This document shows positions 34,623 through 44,873 of a stretch of 64,000 bases of DNA, one piece after another (within the stretch, counting starts at the first letter, position 1; every line of letters starts with the position of its first letter). Position numbers and translations under genes: made by a program. Below the pieces are notes generated by a model. It saw nothing but the letters and a program-made list of their open reading frames with translations, had not been told where the DNA came from and did no database searches. Origin of the DNA: an uncultured Bacteroidaceae bacterium (GTDB taxonomy: Bacteria > Bacteroidota > Bacteroidia > Bacteroidales > Bacteroidaceae); assembly GCA_934293005.1 (NCBI GenBank), contig CAKQYA010000004.1, forward strand, positions 39,654 through 103,653, given 5' to 3'.

Positions 34623-35723
34623 ATGGAAATACTTGAAAAACTTGAGGGACTTGTTCCACGTTTTGAGGAAGTTTCCACCCTCATCACCGACCCCAACGTC
34701 ATTGCAGACCAAAAACGGTATGTGCAGTTGACAAAGGAATATAAAAACCTCGAAGACATCATGAAGGCCAGACAAGAATACATCAATGCCGTTGAAGGCA
34801 TTGAAGAGGCCAAGGATATCATAGCAAACGAGGAAGACCCTGAGATGAAGGACATGGCCAGGGAGGAACTCTCTGAGAATGAGAAAAAAATCCCTGAGCT
34901 GGAAGAAAGAATAAAACTGTTGCTCATCCCCGCAGATCCGGAGGATGGAAAAAACGTCACACTTGAGATACGCGGTGGCACAGGCGGTGATGAAGCCGCG
35001 CTCTTTGCTGGCGACCTGTTCAGAATGTACTCAAAATATTGCGAGATGAAAGGCTGGCACCTCACAGTGTCGTCAACATCGGAAGGAGCTGTTGGCGGAT
35101 TCAAAGAGATAATCGCAAATATAACAGGCGAAAACGTATATGGCACTATGAAATATGAATCGGGAGTGCACCGTGTGCAACGTGTGCCTGCCACAGAGAC
35201 GCAAGGACGCGTTCACACATCTGCCGCCACTGTAGCTGTTCTTCCTGAAGCAGAGCCTTTCGATGTGCAAATTAACGAAGGAGAAATCAAATGGGACACA
35301 TTCAGAAGCTCTGGTGCCGGCGGACAGAATGTGAACAAAGTGGAATCAGGTGTACGCGCACGCTACATGTGGAAAAACCCAAACACTGGTGAAACGGAAG
35401 AAATTCTCGTAGAATGTACCGAGACACGCGACCAGCCCAAAAATAAGGAACGTGCATTGGCCAGATTGCGCACATACATTTATGACAAAGAGCACCAGAA
35501 ATATATTGACGACATTGCTTCAAGACGCAAGACTTTGGTGTCGACAGGCGACCGTTCTGCAAAGATACGTACCTACAACTATCCCCAAGGGCGCATCACG
35601 GACCACCGCATCAACTACACCATCTACAACCTTGCAGCATTCATGGACGGAAACATCCAAGACTGCATCGACCACCTCATCGTAGCCGAGAACGCTGAGC
35701 GTCTTAAGGAAGCCGAACTGTAG
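34623..35723 (+). CDS. prfA: Peptide chain release factor 1
   Basis: A 366-residue class I release factor that ends translation at UAA and UAG. The N-terminal helical domain is followed by 'LEIRGGTGGDEAALFAGDLFRMY', then 'HRVQRVPATETQGRVHTSAATVAVLPE' containing the PxT tripeptide-type stop-reading region (PAT). The catalytic GGQ is in 'RSSGAGGQNVNKVESGVRA' near 231-240. The length fits RF1. It is located between purM and pyrF. Confidence 0.96.
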   Translation: MEILEKLEGLVPRFEEVSTLITDPNVIADQKRYVQLTKEYKNLEDIMKARQEYINAVEGIEEAKDIIANEEDPEMKDMAREELSENEKKIPELEERIKLLLIPADPEDGKNVTLEIRGGTGGDEAALFAGDLFRMYSKYCEMKGWHLTVSSTSEGAVGGFKEIIANITGENVYGTMKYESGVHRVQRVPATETQGRVHTSAATVAVLPEAEPFDVQINEGEIKWDTFRSSGAGGQNVNKVESGVRARYMWKNPNTGETEEILVECTETRDQPKNKERALARLRTYIYDKEHQKYIDDIASRRKTLVSTGDRSAKIRTYNYPQGRITDHRINYTIYNLAAFMDGNIQDCIDHLIVAENAERLKEAEL

Positions 35724-35924
35724 AAGCATGCTGCCGCTATCTGAGAATCGTAAACATACAAGAGCTTTGAGCGAGCCACGCGGGTCATTTGGTCCGAATG
35801 CAGCCAATTTAGGAATTTCCGACGAAATAACGCAGCGTATACTATATAAGTCACCATACTCTGTACGCATAATACAGATTCTCCATTTAAATAATTAAAC
35901 ATAAAAAATAAAATCATACAAATC

Positions 35925-36752
35925 ATGACACGCCAAGAACTCATAAACCAGATTTTCGCTAAGAAGACATTCCTTTGCGTAGGTCTCGATACTGACATAA
36001 AGAAGATTCCTGAGCACCTTCTCAAGGAAGAGGATCCTATCTATGCCTTCAACAAGGCTATCATAGATGCCACAGCGCCATACTGCGTGGCTTACAAGCC
36101 CAATCTCGCATTTTACGAGAGCATGGGCGTAAAAGGATGGATCTCTTTCGACAAGACCATAGCTTATCTCAATGAAAACTACCCGAATCATTTCATCATC
36201 GCTGACGCCAAGCGAGGCGACATTGGCAACACCAGCGCAATGTATGCACGCACTTTCTTTGAAGAGATGAATCTTGATGCCCTCACCGTGGCTCCATACA
36301 TGGGCGAGGACAGCGTCACTCCATTCCTGCAATATAAAGGCAAATGGGTCATTCTCCTTGCTCTGACATCCAACAAGGGCAGCCACGACTTCCAACTCAC
36401 AACTGACGCAGAGGGCGAACGCCTGTTTGAGAAAGTGCTACGTAAAAGCCAGGAATGGGGCAATGCTGACAACATGATGTATGTAGTGGGCGCAACACAA
36501 GGACAGATGTTTGAAGACATACGCAAAGTTGCTCCTGATCATTTCCTTCTCGTGCCTGGCATCGGAGCTCAGGGCGGAAGCCTTGAAGAAGTGTGCAAAT
36601 ACGGCATGACTAAGGACTGCGGACTCATCGTCAACTCATCTCGAGCAATCATCTACGCTGACAAGACAGAACGATTCGCTGAAGTGGCTGCACTGGAATC
36701 TCAAAAGGTGGCAGAACAGATGGCAGCTGTGCTGAGCAGCATAAATAAATAA
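35925..36752 (+). CDS. pyrF: Orotidine-5'-phosphate decarboxylase
   Basis: A 275-residue TIM-barrel enzyme making UMP from OMP, of the type 2 subfamily. 'FLCVGLDTDIKKIPEHLL' near 16 and 'FIIADAKRGDIGNTSAMYAR' near 89 (the DxKxxD catalytic array) are diagnostic. 'LVPGIGAQGGSLEEV' near 210 and 'LIVNSSRAIIYA' near 232 bind phosphate. The 200-bp upstream gap has no clear promoter box and no gene. Confidence 0.97.
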   Translation: MTRQELINQIFAKKTFLCVGLDTDIKKIPEHLLKEEDPIYAFNKAIIDATAPYCVAYKPNLAFYESMGVKGWISFDKTIAYLNENYPNHFIIADAKRGDIGNTSAMYARTFFEEMNLDALTVAPYMGEDSVTPFLQYKGKWVILLALTSNKGSHDFQLTTDAEGERLFEKVLRKSQEWGNADNMMYVVGATQGQMFEDIRKVAPDHFLLVPGIGAQGGSLEEVCKYGMTKDCGLIVNSSRAIIYADKTERFAEVAALESQKVAEQMAAVLSSINK

Positions 36753-36772
36753 TGAGATAACAACTACTACAG

Positions 36773-36860
36773 AAAGTGGCGTTGCCATGGAACTGCATTG
36801 ACAAGGGGCTTGCACAATCAACACCTTGTCATTGCCTTCCATGGCACCGCCCACTTTTTT
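36773..36860 (+). terminator. Long hairpin terminator after pyrF
   Basis: Three stacked pairing segments: AAAGTGG/CCACTTT, TGCCATGGAA/TTCCATGGCA, and GCATTGACAAGG/CCTTGTCATTGC with one mismatch, enclosing a 17-base loop, then a T6 run. It is much longer than a normal terminator stem. A degenerate arm of the TAAGTAGGTG repeat (AAGCAGGTACTCACAATTAT) follows immediately. Confidence 0.65.
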
Positions 36861-36962
36861 AAGCAGGTACTCACAATTATGAAAGTGGCATAAACAACCA
36901 CACTCATATCACCCATCCACACACTTGATTATTCTTTTTTCATTTTAAGAAAGCACAAAGCC

Positions 36963-39854
36963 GTGAAGCAAGCATCAGAAACCTCTAACTTCAAAGACTG
37001 TATCTATATAAAAGGAGCAAGGGTCAATAATCTCAAGAATATAGACGTGCGCATACCGCAAGGCAAACTCGTGGTCATCACAGGAGTGAGCGGCAGCGGC
37101 AAATCTTCGCTGGCCTTTGACACGCTCTACGCTGAAGGACAGCGCCGTTATGTGGAAAGCCTCTCAACATATGCGCGGCAGTTTCTCGGGCGCATGGCTA
37201 AACCTGACTGCGACTTCATCGAAGGCATATCGCCTGCAATAGCCATTGAACAAAAAGTGTCGAGCCGCAATCCGCGCTCAACCGTGGGAACAAGCACAGA
37301 GATATACGATTACCTGCGAATGCTCTTCGCACGCATTGGACGCACATATTCTCCCATCAGCGGCAAGGAAGTGAAGAAGCACACCGTGGACGACATCGTG
37401 AACTATATGCGGCTACACGAGGAAGGAACGCGCTTCATAGTCACGACTCCACTGATAATGCGCAATGGACGCACTGTGAGAGAACAATTAGACATAGACT
37501 ACAAAACAGGATTCCAACGCGTGGAGGTTAACGGCGAAATAATTAAAATCAGCGAACTTCTCAACAAAGATGACAATGAATTGTCAGCAATAGCCTTTAA
37601 CCGGGAAAGCAAGATGCACACTACTGCCATTAACCTTGTCATTGACCGTATGAAAGCGAGCGATGACAAGGCTACGGTGAATCGTTTGGCCGACTCTGCC
37701 AACACCGCCCTTTACGAAGGCGATGGCGTATGCATGGTGAAGTTCAGCGAAGAAGACTCGTCTGAGTTTTCTCTTAAATTCGAAGCCGACGGCATGACTT
37801 TTGAAGAGCCTACAGACCAAATGTTCTCATTCAACTCCCCTGTTGGAGCATGCCCCAAATGCGAAGGCTACGGGCGTGTGGTGGACATATCAGAAAGTCT
37901 CGTCATACCTGATGCCTCTTTGTCGGTGTATGACGGTGCGGTCGTGTGCTGGAAAGGCGACAAGATGTCTGAATGGAAAAAGGAATTTGTGCGCACTGCT
38001 GCACGATATGACTTTCCTGTATTCACGCCATACTGCGAATTGACAACTCAACAAAAGGATTTTCTATGGCACGGAGTGCCGGAAAAAAATGAATGGGGCA
38101 ACGTGTCAATCTGCATAGATGAGTTTTTCCGCATGCTTAAAGAGAACCAATACAAGATACAATACCGCGTGATGCTCGCGCGCTATCGCGGCAAGACAAC
38201 ATGTCCCGAATGCCATGGACATCGCTTGAGGAAAGAAGCGGAATACGTGAAGGTTGGCAAGAAAAGCATTTCTGACCTATGTGAGATGTCCATTGAGGAC
38301 CTATGCTATTTTTTCAACCATCTGCGTCTTAATGAAAGAGAACACAAGATAGCGCAGCGATTGCTCACAGAAATAAAGAACAGACTGAAGTTCTTGCTTG
38401 ATGTGGGATTAAGCTACCTGACACTCGCACGTGCCAGCAACACACTCTCTGGCGGCGAGAGCCAACGCATAAACCTTGCCACAAGCCTTGGCTCATCACT
38501 CGTGGGAAGCATGTATGTGCTTGACGAGCCAAGCATAGGCCTCCATTCACGCGACACGCACAGACTCATCAAGGTGCTTCGCCAATTGCAATCCATGGGC
38601 AATACCGTTATAGTCGTGGAGCATGACGAGGAAATAATGCGCGCTGCCGACTACATCATTGACATAGGTCCAGATGCAGGCCGACTTGGTGGCGAGATAG
38701 TGTATGCTGGTCCCCCGCCAAAGCTCAACAGCAATCATGAAGCAGATTCAGCCAACAATGTCTCAGAAAAGCATTCACACACTCTCGACTACCTCTCAGG
38801 CAAAGAACGCATAACCACACCTGAAAGCCGCCGTCCATGGAACAACTATATCCTTATTCGTGGCGCTAAAGCCAACAACTTGAAAAACATTGACGTGAAG
38901 TTTCCGCTAAACGTGATGACTTGCGTGACTGGAGTGTCAGGTTCTGGCAAATCTTCTCTTGTGCGTGACATTCTCTATCTGTCGATGAAACAACGTCTCG
39001 ATGAAGCAGCCGACAAACCTGGTGCACACACCTGCATTGAAGGCGATGTGGACATGATCAAGCATGTGGATTTCATCAACCAGAACCCTATAGGCACATC
39101 ATCACGCTCTAATCCCGTCACATATATTGGAGCATGGGATGAAATACGCAAACTCTTAGCCTGTCAGCAACTTGCAAAGCAGATGGGCTACACTCCGGCA
39201 TATTTCTCATTCAACACAGAGGGCGGCAGATGCGAGGAATGCAAAGGCGAAGGCACTGTCAAGGTTGAAATGCAATTCATGAATGACATTGTGCTTGAAT
39301 GTGAACATTGTCATGGCAAACGTTTCAAGAAAGAGATCCTTGACGTTGAGTATGAAGGCATGAACGCATATGACATGCTCAACATGACAGTAAACCAGGC
39401 TGTAGAGTTCTTCACAGAACATGCACAAAAGAAAATAGTAAAAAAACTATTGCCTCTTCAAGAGGTTGGCTTAGGCTACATCAAATTGGGACAAACCTCA
39501 TCCACTCTTTCTGGCGGCGAAAACCAACGCATCAAACTTGCCTATTACTTGAGCCAAGAACGGGCCACACCAACTATGTTCATTTTTGACGAACCTACCA
39601 CAGGACTGCATTTTCACGACATACACAAACTGATCGATGCATTCAACGCACTCATATCGAGAGGACATACCGTCATAATCATTGAGCACAATATGGATGT
39701 GATCAAATGCGCTGACCATGTGATAGACATCGGACCAGAAGGCGGTGAAGCTGGCGGCACCGTGGTTGCAGCAGGCACGCCTGAGGACATCGCCAAGTGT
39801 GAATACAGCTACACTGGGATGTTTCTAAAGGAAAAGTTGGGTGATAACGCCTAA
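36963..39854 (+). CDS. uvrA: Excinuclease ABC subunit A
   Basis: A 963-residue DNA damage sensor of nucleotide excision repair, with a GTG start. It has two ABC ATPase modules. The first has 'GVSGSGKSSLAFDTLYAEGQRRYVESLSTYARQFL' (40-75) and 'TLSGGESQRINLATSL...LDEPSIGLH' (about 490-530). The second has 'GVSGSGKSSLVRDILY' (about 660) and 'TLSGGENQRIKLAYYL...FDEPTTGLH' (about 850). Zinc modules: 'CPKCEGYGRV', 'CPECHGHRL' and 'CEECKGEGTVKVEMQF...CEHCHGKRF'. All ATPase signatures look intact. Confidence 0.97.
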   Translation: MKQASETSNFKDCIYIKGARVNNLKNIDVRIPQGKLVVITGVSGSGKSSLAFDTLYAEGQRRYVESLSTYARQFLGRMAKPDCDFIEGISPAIAIEQKVSSRNPRSTVGTSTEIYDYLRMLFARIGRTYSPISGKEVKKHTVDDIVNYMRLHEEGTRFIVTTPLIMRNGRTVREQLDIDYKTGFQRVEVNGEIIKISELLNKDDNELSAIAFNRESKMHTTAINLVIDRMKASDDKATVNRLADSANTALYEGDGVCMVKFSEEDSSEFSLKFEADGMTFEEPTDQMFSFNSPVGACPKCEGYGRVVDISESLVIPDASLSVYDGAVVCWKGDKMSEWKKEFVRTAARYDFPVFTPYCELTTQQKDFLWHGVPEKNEWGNVSICIDEFFRMLKENQYKIQYRVMLARYRGKTTCPECHGHRLRKEAEYVKVGKKSISDLCEMSIEDLCYFFNHLRLNEREHKIAQRLLTEIKNRLKFLLDVGLSYLTLARASNTLSGGESQRINLATSLGSSLVGSMYVLDEPSIGLHSRDTHRLIKVLRQLQSMGNTVIVVEHDEEIMRAADYIIDIGPDAGRLGGEIVYAGPPPKLNSNHEADSANNVSEKHSHTLDYLSGKERITTPESRRPWNNYILIRGAKANNLKNIDVKFPLNVMTCVTGVSGSGKSSLVRDILYLSMKQRLDEAADKPGAHTCIEGDVDMIKHVDFINQNPIGTSSRSNPVTYIGAWDEIRKLLACQQLAKQMGYTPAYFSFNTEGGRCEECKGEGTVKVEMQFMNDIVLECEHCHGKRFKKEILDVEYEGMNAYDMLNMTVNQAVEFFTEHAQKKIVKKLLPLQEVGLGYIKLGQTSSTLSGGENQRIKLAYYLSQERATPTMFIFDEPTTGLHFHDIHKLIDAFNALISRGHTVIIIEHNMDVIKCADHVIDIGPEGGEAGGTVVAAGTPEDIAKCEYSYTGMFLKEKLGDNA

Positions 39855-39880
39855 AGGATAAGCAGGTCGAATTGCCCGCA

Positions 39881-39924
39881 CGTATGCCATGTTGACTGCA
39901 ATGATTTTTCAACTACGGCATACG
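39881..39924 (+). terminator. Hairpin after uvrA
   Basis: CGTATGCCATGTTGA pairs with TCAACTACGGCATACG (one bulge or mismatch), with a 13-base loop, followed by CAATTTC. It is probably the uvrA terminator. The rest of the 39855-40086 gap holds the promoter for the next gene. Confidence 0.6.
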
Positions 39925-40030
39925 CAATTTCATGCAGCGTCATTTGCAATGAATAAAAAACCATCCACCACAAAGTCGTACAAATTCGAAGATTTCGTAT
40001 TGTAAGTTATTTTATTTCGAGATTTTTTTT

Positions 40031-40038
40031 TAATTTTG
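40031..40038 (+). promoter_or_regulatory. -7 box for M64 peptidase gene
   Basis: TAATTTTG followed by CA, preceded by a T-rich tract; the start codon is 48 bp downstream. Confidence 0.55.
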
Positions 40039-40086
40039 CACCGACAGACTAAACTTTAACTTATTATTCCTACACTATAACTTGTA

Positions 40087-41565
40087 ATGAAAAGAACCAT
40101 AACTTCGACATTGGCTGCACTTGCGATATGTATAGGAGCCAACGCACAGGATTTCAACAAATATTTTGAAGATGCCACCCTTCGTGTTGACTATGTCTTC
40201 GCTGGCAACGCTAACGAACAGCGCATTTACCTTGACGAGATGAAAAAGCAGGACAAATGGGCTGGCCGCCGCGATCGGCTGAGCGAGACCCTGCTCAGAG
40301 GCAACGGCCACATCACAGTAAAAGACCATGAGACACAAGAGACTATATACACATGGTCATTCTCCACTCTATTCCAAGAATGGCTTCAGTATGACGAGGC
40401 CAAAAAAGTGTCTAAAGCCTTTGACACATCTTATAATATACCATTCCCCAAGAAGCCTGTGGACATCACCATTGCCCTGACAGACAACCATAACAGAGTT
40501 TCTGCGGAAATGACTCACACCGTTGACCCTGCAGATATACTAATACGTCCTATTGGCGACAACGGCATACCTTTCCATTATGTGTGGAAGGGCAACCCTA
40601 AACAGGAAGACACATCAATTGACCCTAATAAAAACAGCAAGGGAAACAAGAGAGAGACCAAGGTGCTGAAGGAAGAGCCACGCAAGGGGTCTGGACGCAA
40701 CTACATGCCTTCATCATATAATCCCTTCGATAACGTTAATATACAAGACTGCATCGACTTAGCAATAATTGCTGAAGGATACACTGAAAAGGAAATGGGC
40801 AAATTCTACACCGACTGCCAGAGAGCTGTTGATGCGCTCTTCGCACGCGAGCCATTCAAATCACTTAAGGAACGCTTCAATGTTGTTGCTGTTGCAGCTC
40901 CATCAGCAGAGTCGGGTCCAAGCGTGCCACACAACAATATTTGGCATAACACTCCGACGAGCAGCCATTATGACACGTTCTACTCAGACCGTTACCTGAT
41001 GTCGCAAGACATGCACAAGATATATGACATCCTGTCGGGAGTGCCATTTGAGCACATCATCGTTTTGGTAAATTCCGACACCTACGGAGGTGGAGGCATA
41101 TACAATCAGGTGACATACTCAACCAGCGACCACCCTACATTCAATGAAGTGCTGGTGCATGAGTTTGGACATGCTTACGGGGGCCTCGCCGATGAATACG
41201 CTTACGACGACATGGACACAGAATGGTATCCAGCCGACACTGAGCCATGGGAGCCCAACATCACGACTTTGAAAGACTTCAATTCGAAATGGGCCGACCT
41301 CATGCCGAAGAAGCAGCCTATCCCCACTCCCCTCAACAGCAAAGTGCCAGACTTCCGCAAAATAAACAAAAATGATGTCAAGGCCATGGAGGCTCTCAAC
41401 AAATGCACACAAGTGGTGGGTGTGTTTGAAGGAGCTGGCTACCAAAGCAAAGGATGCTACCGACCTGCTCAAGAATGTCGCATGAAGATAAATGAAGTGG
41501 AAGATTTCTGCCCAGTATGTTCAAGAGCCATCAGACGCATCACAGACTTCTACACAAGCCACTAA
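40087..41565 (+). CDS. Secreted M64-family metallopeptidase (IgA peptidase-like)
   Basis: A 492-residue exported protein. The signal peptide is 'MKRTITSTLAALAICIGANAQ'. An N-terminal M64_N domain (about 25-165, 'LRVDYVFAGNANEQRIYLDEM') is followed by the catalytic M64 domain: 'DCIDLAIIAEGYTEKEMGKFYTDC' near 220 and the zinc site 'VHEFGHAYGGLADEY' with His358, Glu359 and His362. 'CRMKINEVEDFCPVCSRAIRRI' near the end is family-typical, with paired Cys residues. M64 was named for an IgA-cleaving enzyme of Clostridium ramosum; in Bacteroidota the targets are mostly unknown. The GH128-like gene lies 104 bp downstream with no terminator between them. Confidence 0.9.
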   Translation: MKRTITSTLAALAICIGANAQDFNKYFEDATLRVDYVFAGNANEQRIYLDEMKKQDKWAGRRDRLSETLLRGNGHITVKDHETQETIYTWSFSTLFQEWLQYDEAKKVSKAFDTSYNIPFPKKPVDITIALTDNHNRVSAEMTHTVDPADILIRPIGDNGIPFHYVWKGNPKQEDTSIDPNKNSKGNKRETKVLKEEPRKGSGRNYMPSSYNPFDNVNIQDCIDLAIIAEGYTEKEMGKFYTDCQRAVDALFAREPFKSLKERFNVVAVAAPSAESGPSVPHNNIWHNTPTSSHYDTFYSDRYLMSQDMHKIYDILSGVPFEHIIVLVNSDTYGGGGIYNQVTYSTSDHPTFNEVLVHEFGHAYGGLADEYAYDDMDTEWYPADTEPWEPNITTLKDFNSKWADLMPKKQPIPTPLNSKVPDFRKINKNDVKAMEALNKCTQVVGVFEGAGYQSKGCYRPAQECRMKINEVEDFCPVCSRAIRRITDFYTSH

Positions 41566-41669
41566 ACATATCAAGACAGCACATGTTTATCAAATACATC
41601 TATTCGTGAAACGGCTTCATCGATAGGCAACGATATATATAGCACAACAAATTAACTATAATAACCTTT

Positions 41670-44552
41670 ATGAAAATAAGAACATTCATCATGGCACTTT
41701 TGGCCACAATTGCCATGTGTGCCAAAGCATCCAACGAAATGAAGTCTGTGAAGCAAGTGACTGACCTCGTCAGCCTCACAGATGATGTGGACTTCATTAT
41801 CACAGATGCCACTCCTTTCGCAACAGCTGGCAGTGTTAACTTCATTAACACGGAACACGCTGTGCTCATCATCGAAAAGGTGAAGCCAAGCAAAGTGATA
41901 AGCAACTGGCTGCCTCACGTGTTCATCAATGGCGAGAAAGCTGTAAACGGTGACAACTGCCAGGTGCGCATGTACAACAATGGAGCTATCGTATACCCTT
42001 ATGCACAAAGCGATGCGCCGCTGACTTGCTATACAGAAGCCAACTTCGAAGGCGAATCATACAGCGACTATACAGAAGGGCATGCTGGAGGTTTCATGAA
42101 AACACTCACAGACAAGAGCCTCAACAACAAGATTTCTTCGTTCAAGCTCAAGCGTGGCTACATGGTCACTTTCGCCATCGGCACATCAGGATGGGGTTAC
42201 AGCCGCTGCTTCATTGCTGACGATGAAGATCTGGAGATGGCCACGCTGCCTGCAATATTGAACAACAAGATTTCATCGTACAGAATATTCAAATGGAACA
42301 GTGTCAACAAGAGAGGCGTGGCTGACTGCCTTAATGCCACAGTTCTTAATGCTTGCGGAGCCTACAGCAGCTACACTTGGGGAAATGGGTTTGACATGTC
42401 TCCTGACTACGAATGCATAGTGCACCACATTTATGAGAATTATCCATCGCCAGCATCATTAGGCAGCCAAGACTATGCATGCCACATGAAGACAAACAAC
42501 GAGCCAATGAACACTGCTGACGACCCTAAGGGAAAAACAGAAAGCATCGAGCAAGTGCTTGCCAACTGGCAGGATCTGATGCGAACAGGCCTTCGACTAT
42601 GCTCTCCATCATCATGGGACGGCAGCGATTATTGGAACGGAACAGGATACATAAAGAATTTCCTCGATGAGATAGATGCACGCGGATGGCGTTGCGACAT
42701 AGTCGATGCCCACTGCTATTGGCCTTCTGGCAACTTCGCCCACCTTGAAGGCCAATGGTGGCCAAACATGCATCGTCCCATCTGGATATCTGAATGGGTA
42801 TGGGGTGCTTCATGGAACAACAACGGAGCTTTTGCCAACGGAGTGACTGAAGCCCAGAATGCAGAAGCTCTGAAAGGAATACTCAACACTCTGAAAAGCT
42901 CTCCACATGTGGAGCGTTACTTCTATTGGAATGGGGAACGCGACCCTTCCAAAATATACAAGAACGGCTCTCTCACTGCAGCAGGAAAAGTATATGCCGA
43001 AATTGACCCGGGCATTGGATACAACAAGGCATACCAATTCATTCCAAAAGACACTCGCATAGAAGACATCACAGGCTTCGCATGCGATTACAACCGTATC
43101 AATGGTGATGTACAAGTGACATGGACTGACCCAAACTGCGAACTCTCAGAGGTCATAAATGTGCAGCGCAAACTGCAGGGCGAATTTCTCTACACCACCA
43201 TTGCCACAATAAATGCAAAGGACAAGACAAGCAATGCTGGTGCATTCTACAAATATACTGACAATCTTCAAGAGCCAGGCACTTACATATACAGAGTGCA
43301 GGTGAAGACTTACAACAACAAAACATTGAACACTGACGAGGCTATTGTCAGCGTTGCGCCTGCTCAAGGCACAGATAAAGTTCAGTATGGCAATCTGACT
43401 ATAGGCGACACCAAGTCTACAACTACTTACTTCTCAAATACGTTTGAGACAAGACCTTGTGTATTCATGGGTTCTGTCACAAATGTCAACAGCAAGTTCA
43501 ATGCAGCCAACATCACAGCCAAGACAAGTTCTGCAGCAAGCTTCACATATCAGTTCCTACCATGGCAAACAAGCACAGACAAGGAGCCTGCGAAAGCAGA
43601 GGAGATACCATTTGTAGCGATGATGGAAGGCAATTACAACTTCGGCAAGATGGACTGCGAGGTCGGACTCATAAAGTCTGAAAAAGCCACAGGCACTGAC
43701 ACATGGACAGATGTGACTGAAGTGACTTTCAAAAAACCATTTCCTGAAGGTGTCACACCTGTTGTGATGACCGAACTGCGCAACCCTTCTTACTCATCTA
43801 CAGCCCCTGCCACATCACTTTCTGTGCGCATCTTTGACGTGACCAACACAGGCTTCAAATTCATCATCTACTCAGAGGACGCATCAGGACGCAAGATAGC
43901 TCTTCCGCAAAACGTGTGCTATATGGCAGTCACACCTGGCTTTGAGATGATGGATGCTGACAATGGCATCATGATTGCTGCTGGATTTGGCACTGACAGC
44001 CAGATATTTGGTTCAATAAGCTACGAAAACTCATTCCGCACTGCAACAGACGAAGGTGAAAATGCTGAAAGCAGTCAATTGAAATTTCATTCTCCGACAA
44101 TCCTCACGTCACTCCAAACCAATAATTATCCTGTAGCTGCTATACTACGACGCACAAATGTTACAACAACAGATGACGAAGGCAAGAAATGGGTGACAGG
44201 TGTCAAGATAAAGAGAAACCTTGATCATGCCATAAAAATTGACGGACAAGAAATTTCCACAACATCATCTTCAAACGCTTATGCTGCATACCGCGACAAC
44301 CTCGGATGGATTGTCATAGCTCACAATACTGAAGGTTCATCTGTACCTACTGACATTCATCATGTTAACTATACAAATAACTCTGACCAACTAAACGTGC
44401 GCATAGCCGATGGTCATATCATAGTAGAGGGAGTTGAAAACTATCGCATATACAATGCCGCAGGCGTGCAGATTCCAACTTCAGCCTCTCTGCCAGCAGG
44501 CATCTACATGGTTGTGTCAGATGGACAACAGGTGAAGGTTCAGATTAAATGA
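41670..44552 (+). CDS. Secreted GH128-like glycosidase with C-terminal sorting-type domain
   Basis: A 960-residue exported protein (signal 'MKIRTFIMALLATIAMCAKA'). Residues 35-200 look like a beta-rich accessory region. About 205-445 matches the glycosyl hydrolase catalytic-core fold: 'MKTNNEPMN' with candidate acid/base Glu278, 'VDAHCYWPSGNF', and 'RPIWISEWVWGASW' with candidate nucleophile Glu375. GH128 enzymes cut beta-1,3-glucans, but the exact family is my inference. 'DYNRINGDVQVTWTDPNCE' near 470 begins a fibronectin III-like domain, followed by beta-sandwich sequence. The end 'YRIYNAAGVQIPTSASLPAGIYMVV' plus 'VKVQIK' resembles the type IX secretion C-terminal signal. A strong terminator follows. 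Confidence 0.8.
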   Translation: MKIRTFIMALLATIAMCAKASNEMKSVKQVTDLVSLTDDVDFIITDATPFATAGSVNFINTEHAVLIIEKVKPSKVISNWLPHVFINGEKAVNGDNCQVRMYNNGAIVYPYAQSDAPLTCYTEANFEGESYSDYTEGHAGGFMKTLTDKSLNNKISSFKLKRGYMVTFAIGTSGWGYSRCFIADDEDLEMATLPAILNNKISSYRIFKWNSVNKRGVADCLNATVLNACGAYSSYTWGNGFDMSPDYECIVHHIYENYPSPASLGSQDYACHMKTNNEPMNTADDPKGKTESIEQVLANWQDLMRTGLRLCSPSSWDGSDYWNGTGYIKNFLDEIDARGWRCDIVDAHCYWPSGNFAHLEGQWWPNMHRPIWISEWVWGASWNNNGAFANGVTEAQNAEALKGILNTLKSSPHVERYFYWNGERDPSKIYKNGSLTAAGKVYAEIDPGIGYNKAYQFIPKDTRIEDITGFACDYNRINGDVQVTWTDPNCELSEVINVQRKLQGEFLYTTIATINAKDKTSNAGAFYKYTDNLQEPGTYIYRVQVKTYNNKTLNTDEAIVSVAPAQGTDKVQYGNLTIGDTKSTTTYFSNTFETRPCVFMGSVTNVNSKFNAANITAKTSSAASFTYQFLPWQTSTDKEPAKAEEIPFVAMMEGNYNFGKMDCEVGLIKSEKATGTDTWTDVTEVTFKKPFPEGVTPVVMTELRNPSYSSTAPATSLSVRIFDVTNTGFKFIIYSEDASGRKIALPQNVCYMAVTPGFEMMDADNGIMIAAGFGTDSQIFGSISYENSFRTATDEGENAESSQLKFHSPTILTSLQTNNYPVAAILRRTNVTTTDDEGKKWVTGVKIKRNLDHAIKIDGQEISTTSSSNAYAAYRDNLGWIVIAHNTEGSSVPTDIHHVNYTNNSDQLNVRIADGHIIVEGVENYRIYNAAGVQIPTSASLPAGIYMVVSDGQQVKVQIK

Positions 44553-44634
44553 TGCAATAGCACTTATAAACGAGCAATGAAAGTGACGTGAGAAAACATC
44601 ACTAAATCAAAAACACATATTATTCAATCATATA

Positions 44635-44673
44635 AAAAGGAGCTGCACCTATTACAGGTGCAGCTCCTTTTTA
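44635..44673 (+). terminator. Terminator after GH128-like gene
   Basis: Perfect 17-bp arms (AAAAAGGAGCTGCACCT and complement) with a 5-base loop and a T5 run. It isolates the upstream enzymes from the SusCD locus. The remaining AT-rich part of the 44553-44873 gap carries the promoter at 44795. Confidence 0.9.
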
Positions 44674-44794
44674 TATATACATACTCGCAATCTGATTAAT
44701 TAAAACAAGAGCTATTAACACTATAAATATGTTAAATAATTATAATATTAAAAAGTGTTACTAATGAAAAAATAATAGTATCAGAACTAATAAG

Positions 44795-44802
44795 TATATT
44801 TG
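44795..44802 (+). promoter_or_regulatory. -7 box for the fasciclin/SusCD locus
   Basis: TATATTTG followed by CA; the leader to the first gene is about 65 nt. It is the only clear promoter before 62973, so the seven genes may be one transcript. Confidence 0.6.
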
Positions 44803-44873
44803 CAATATTAAAATATGATTAAGGCTTTTATGCCGTTAGAAAAAAAGAAACTATAATTACTTTACTAAACTTT

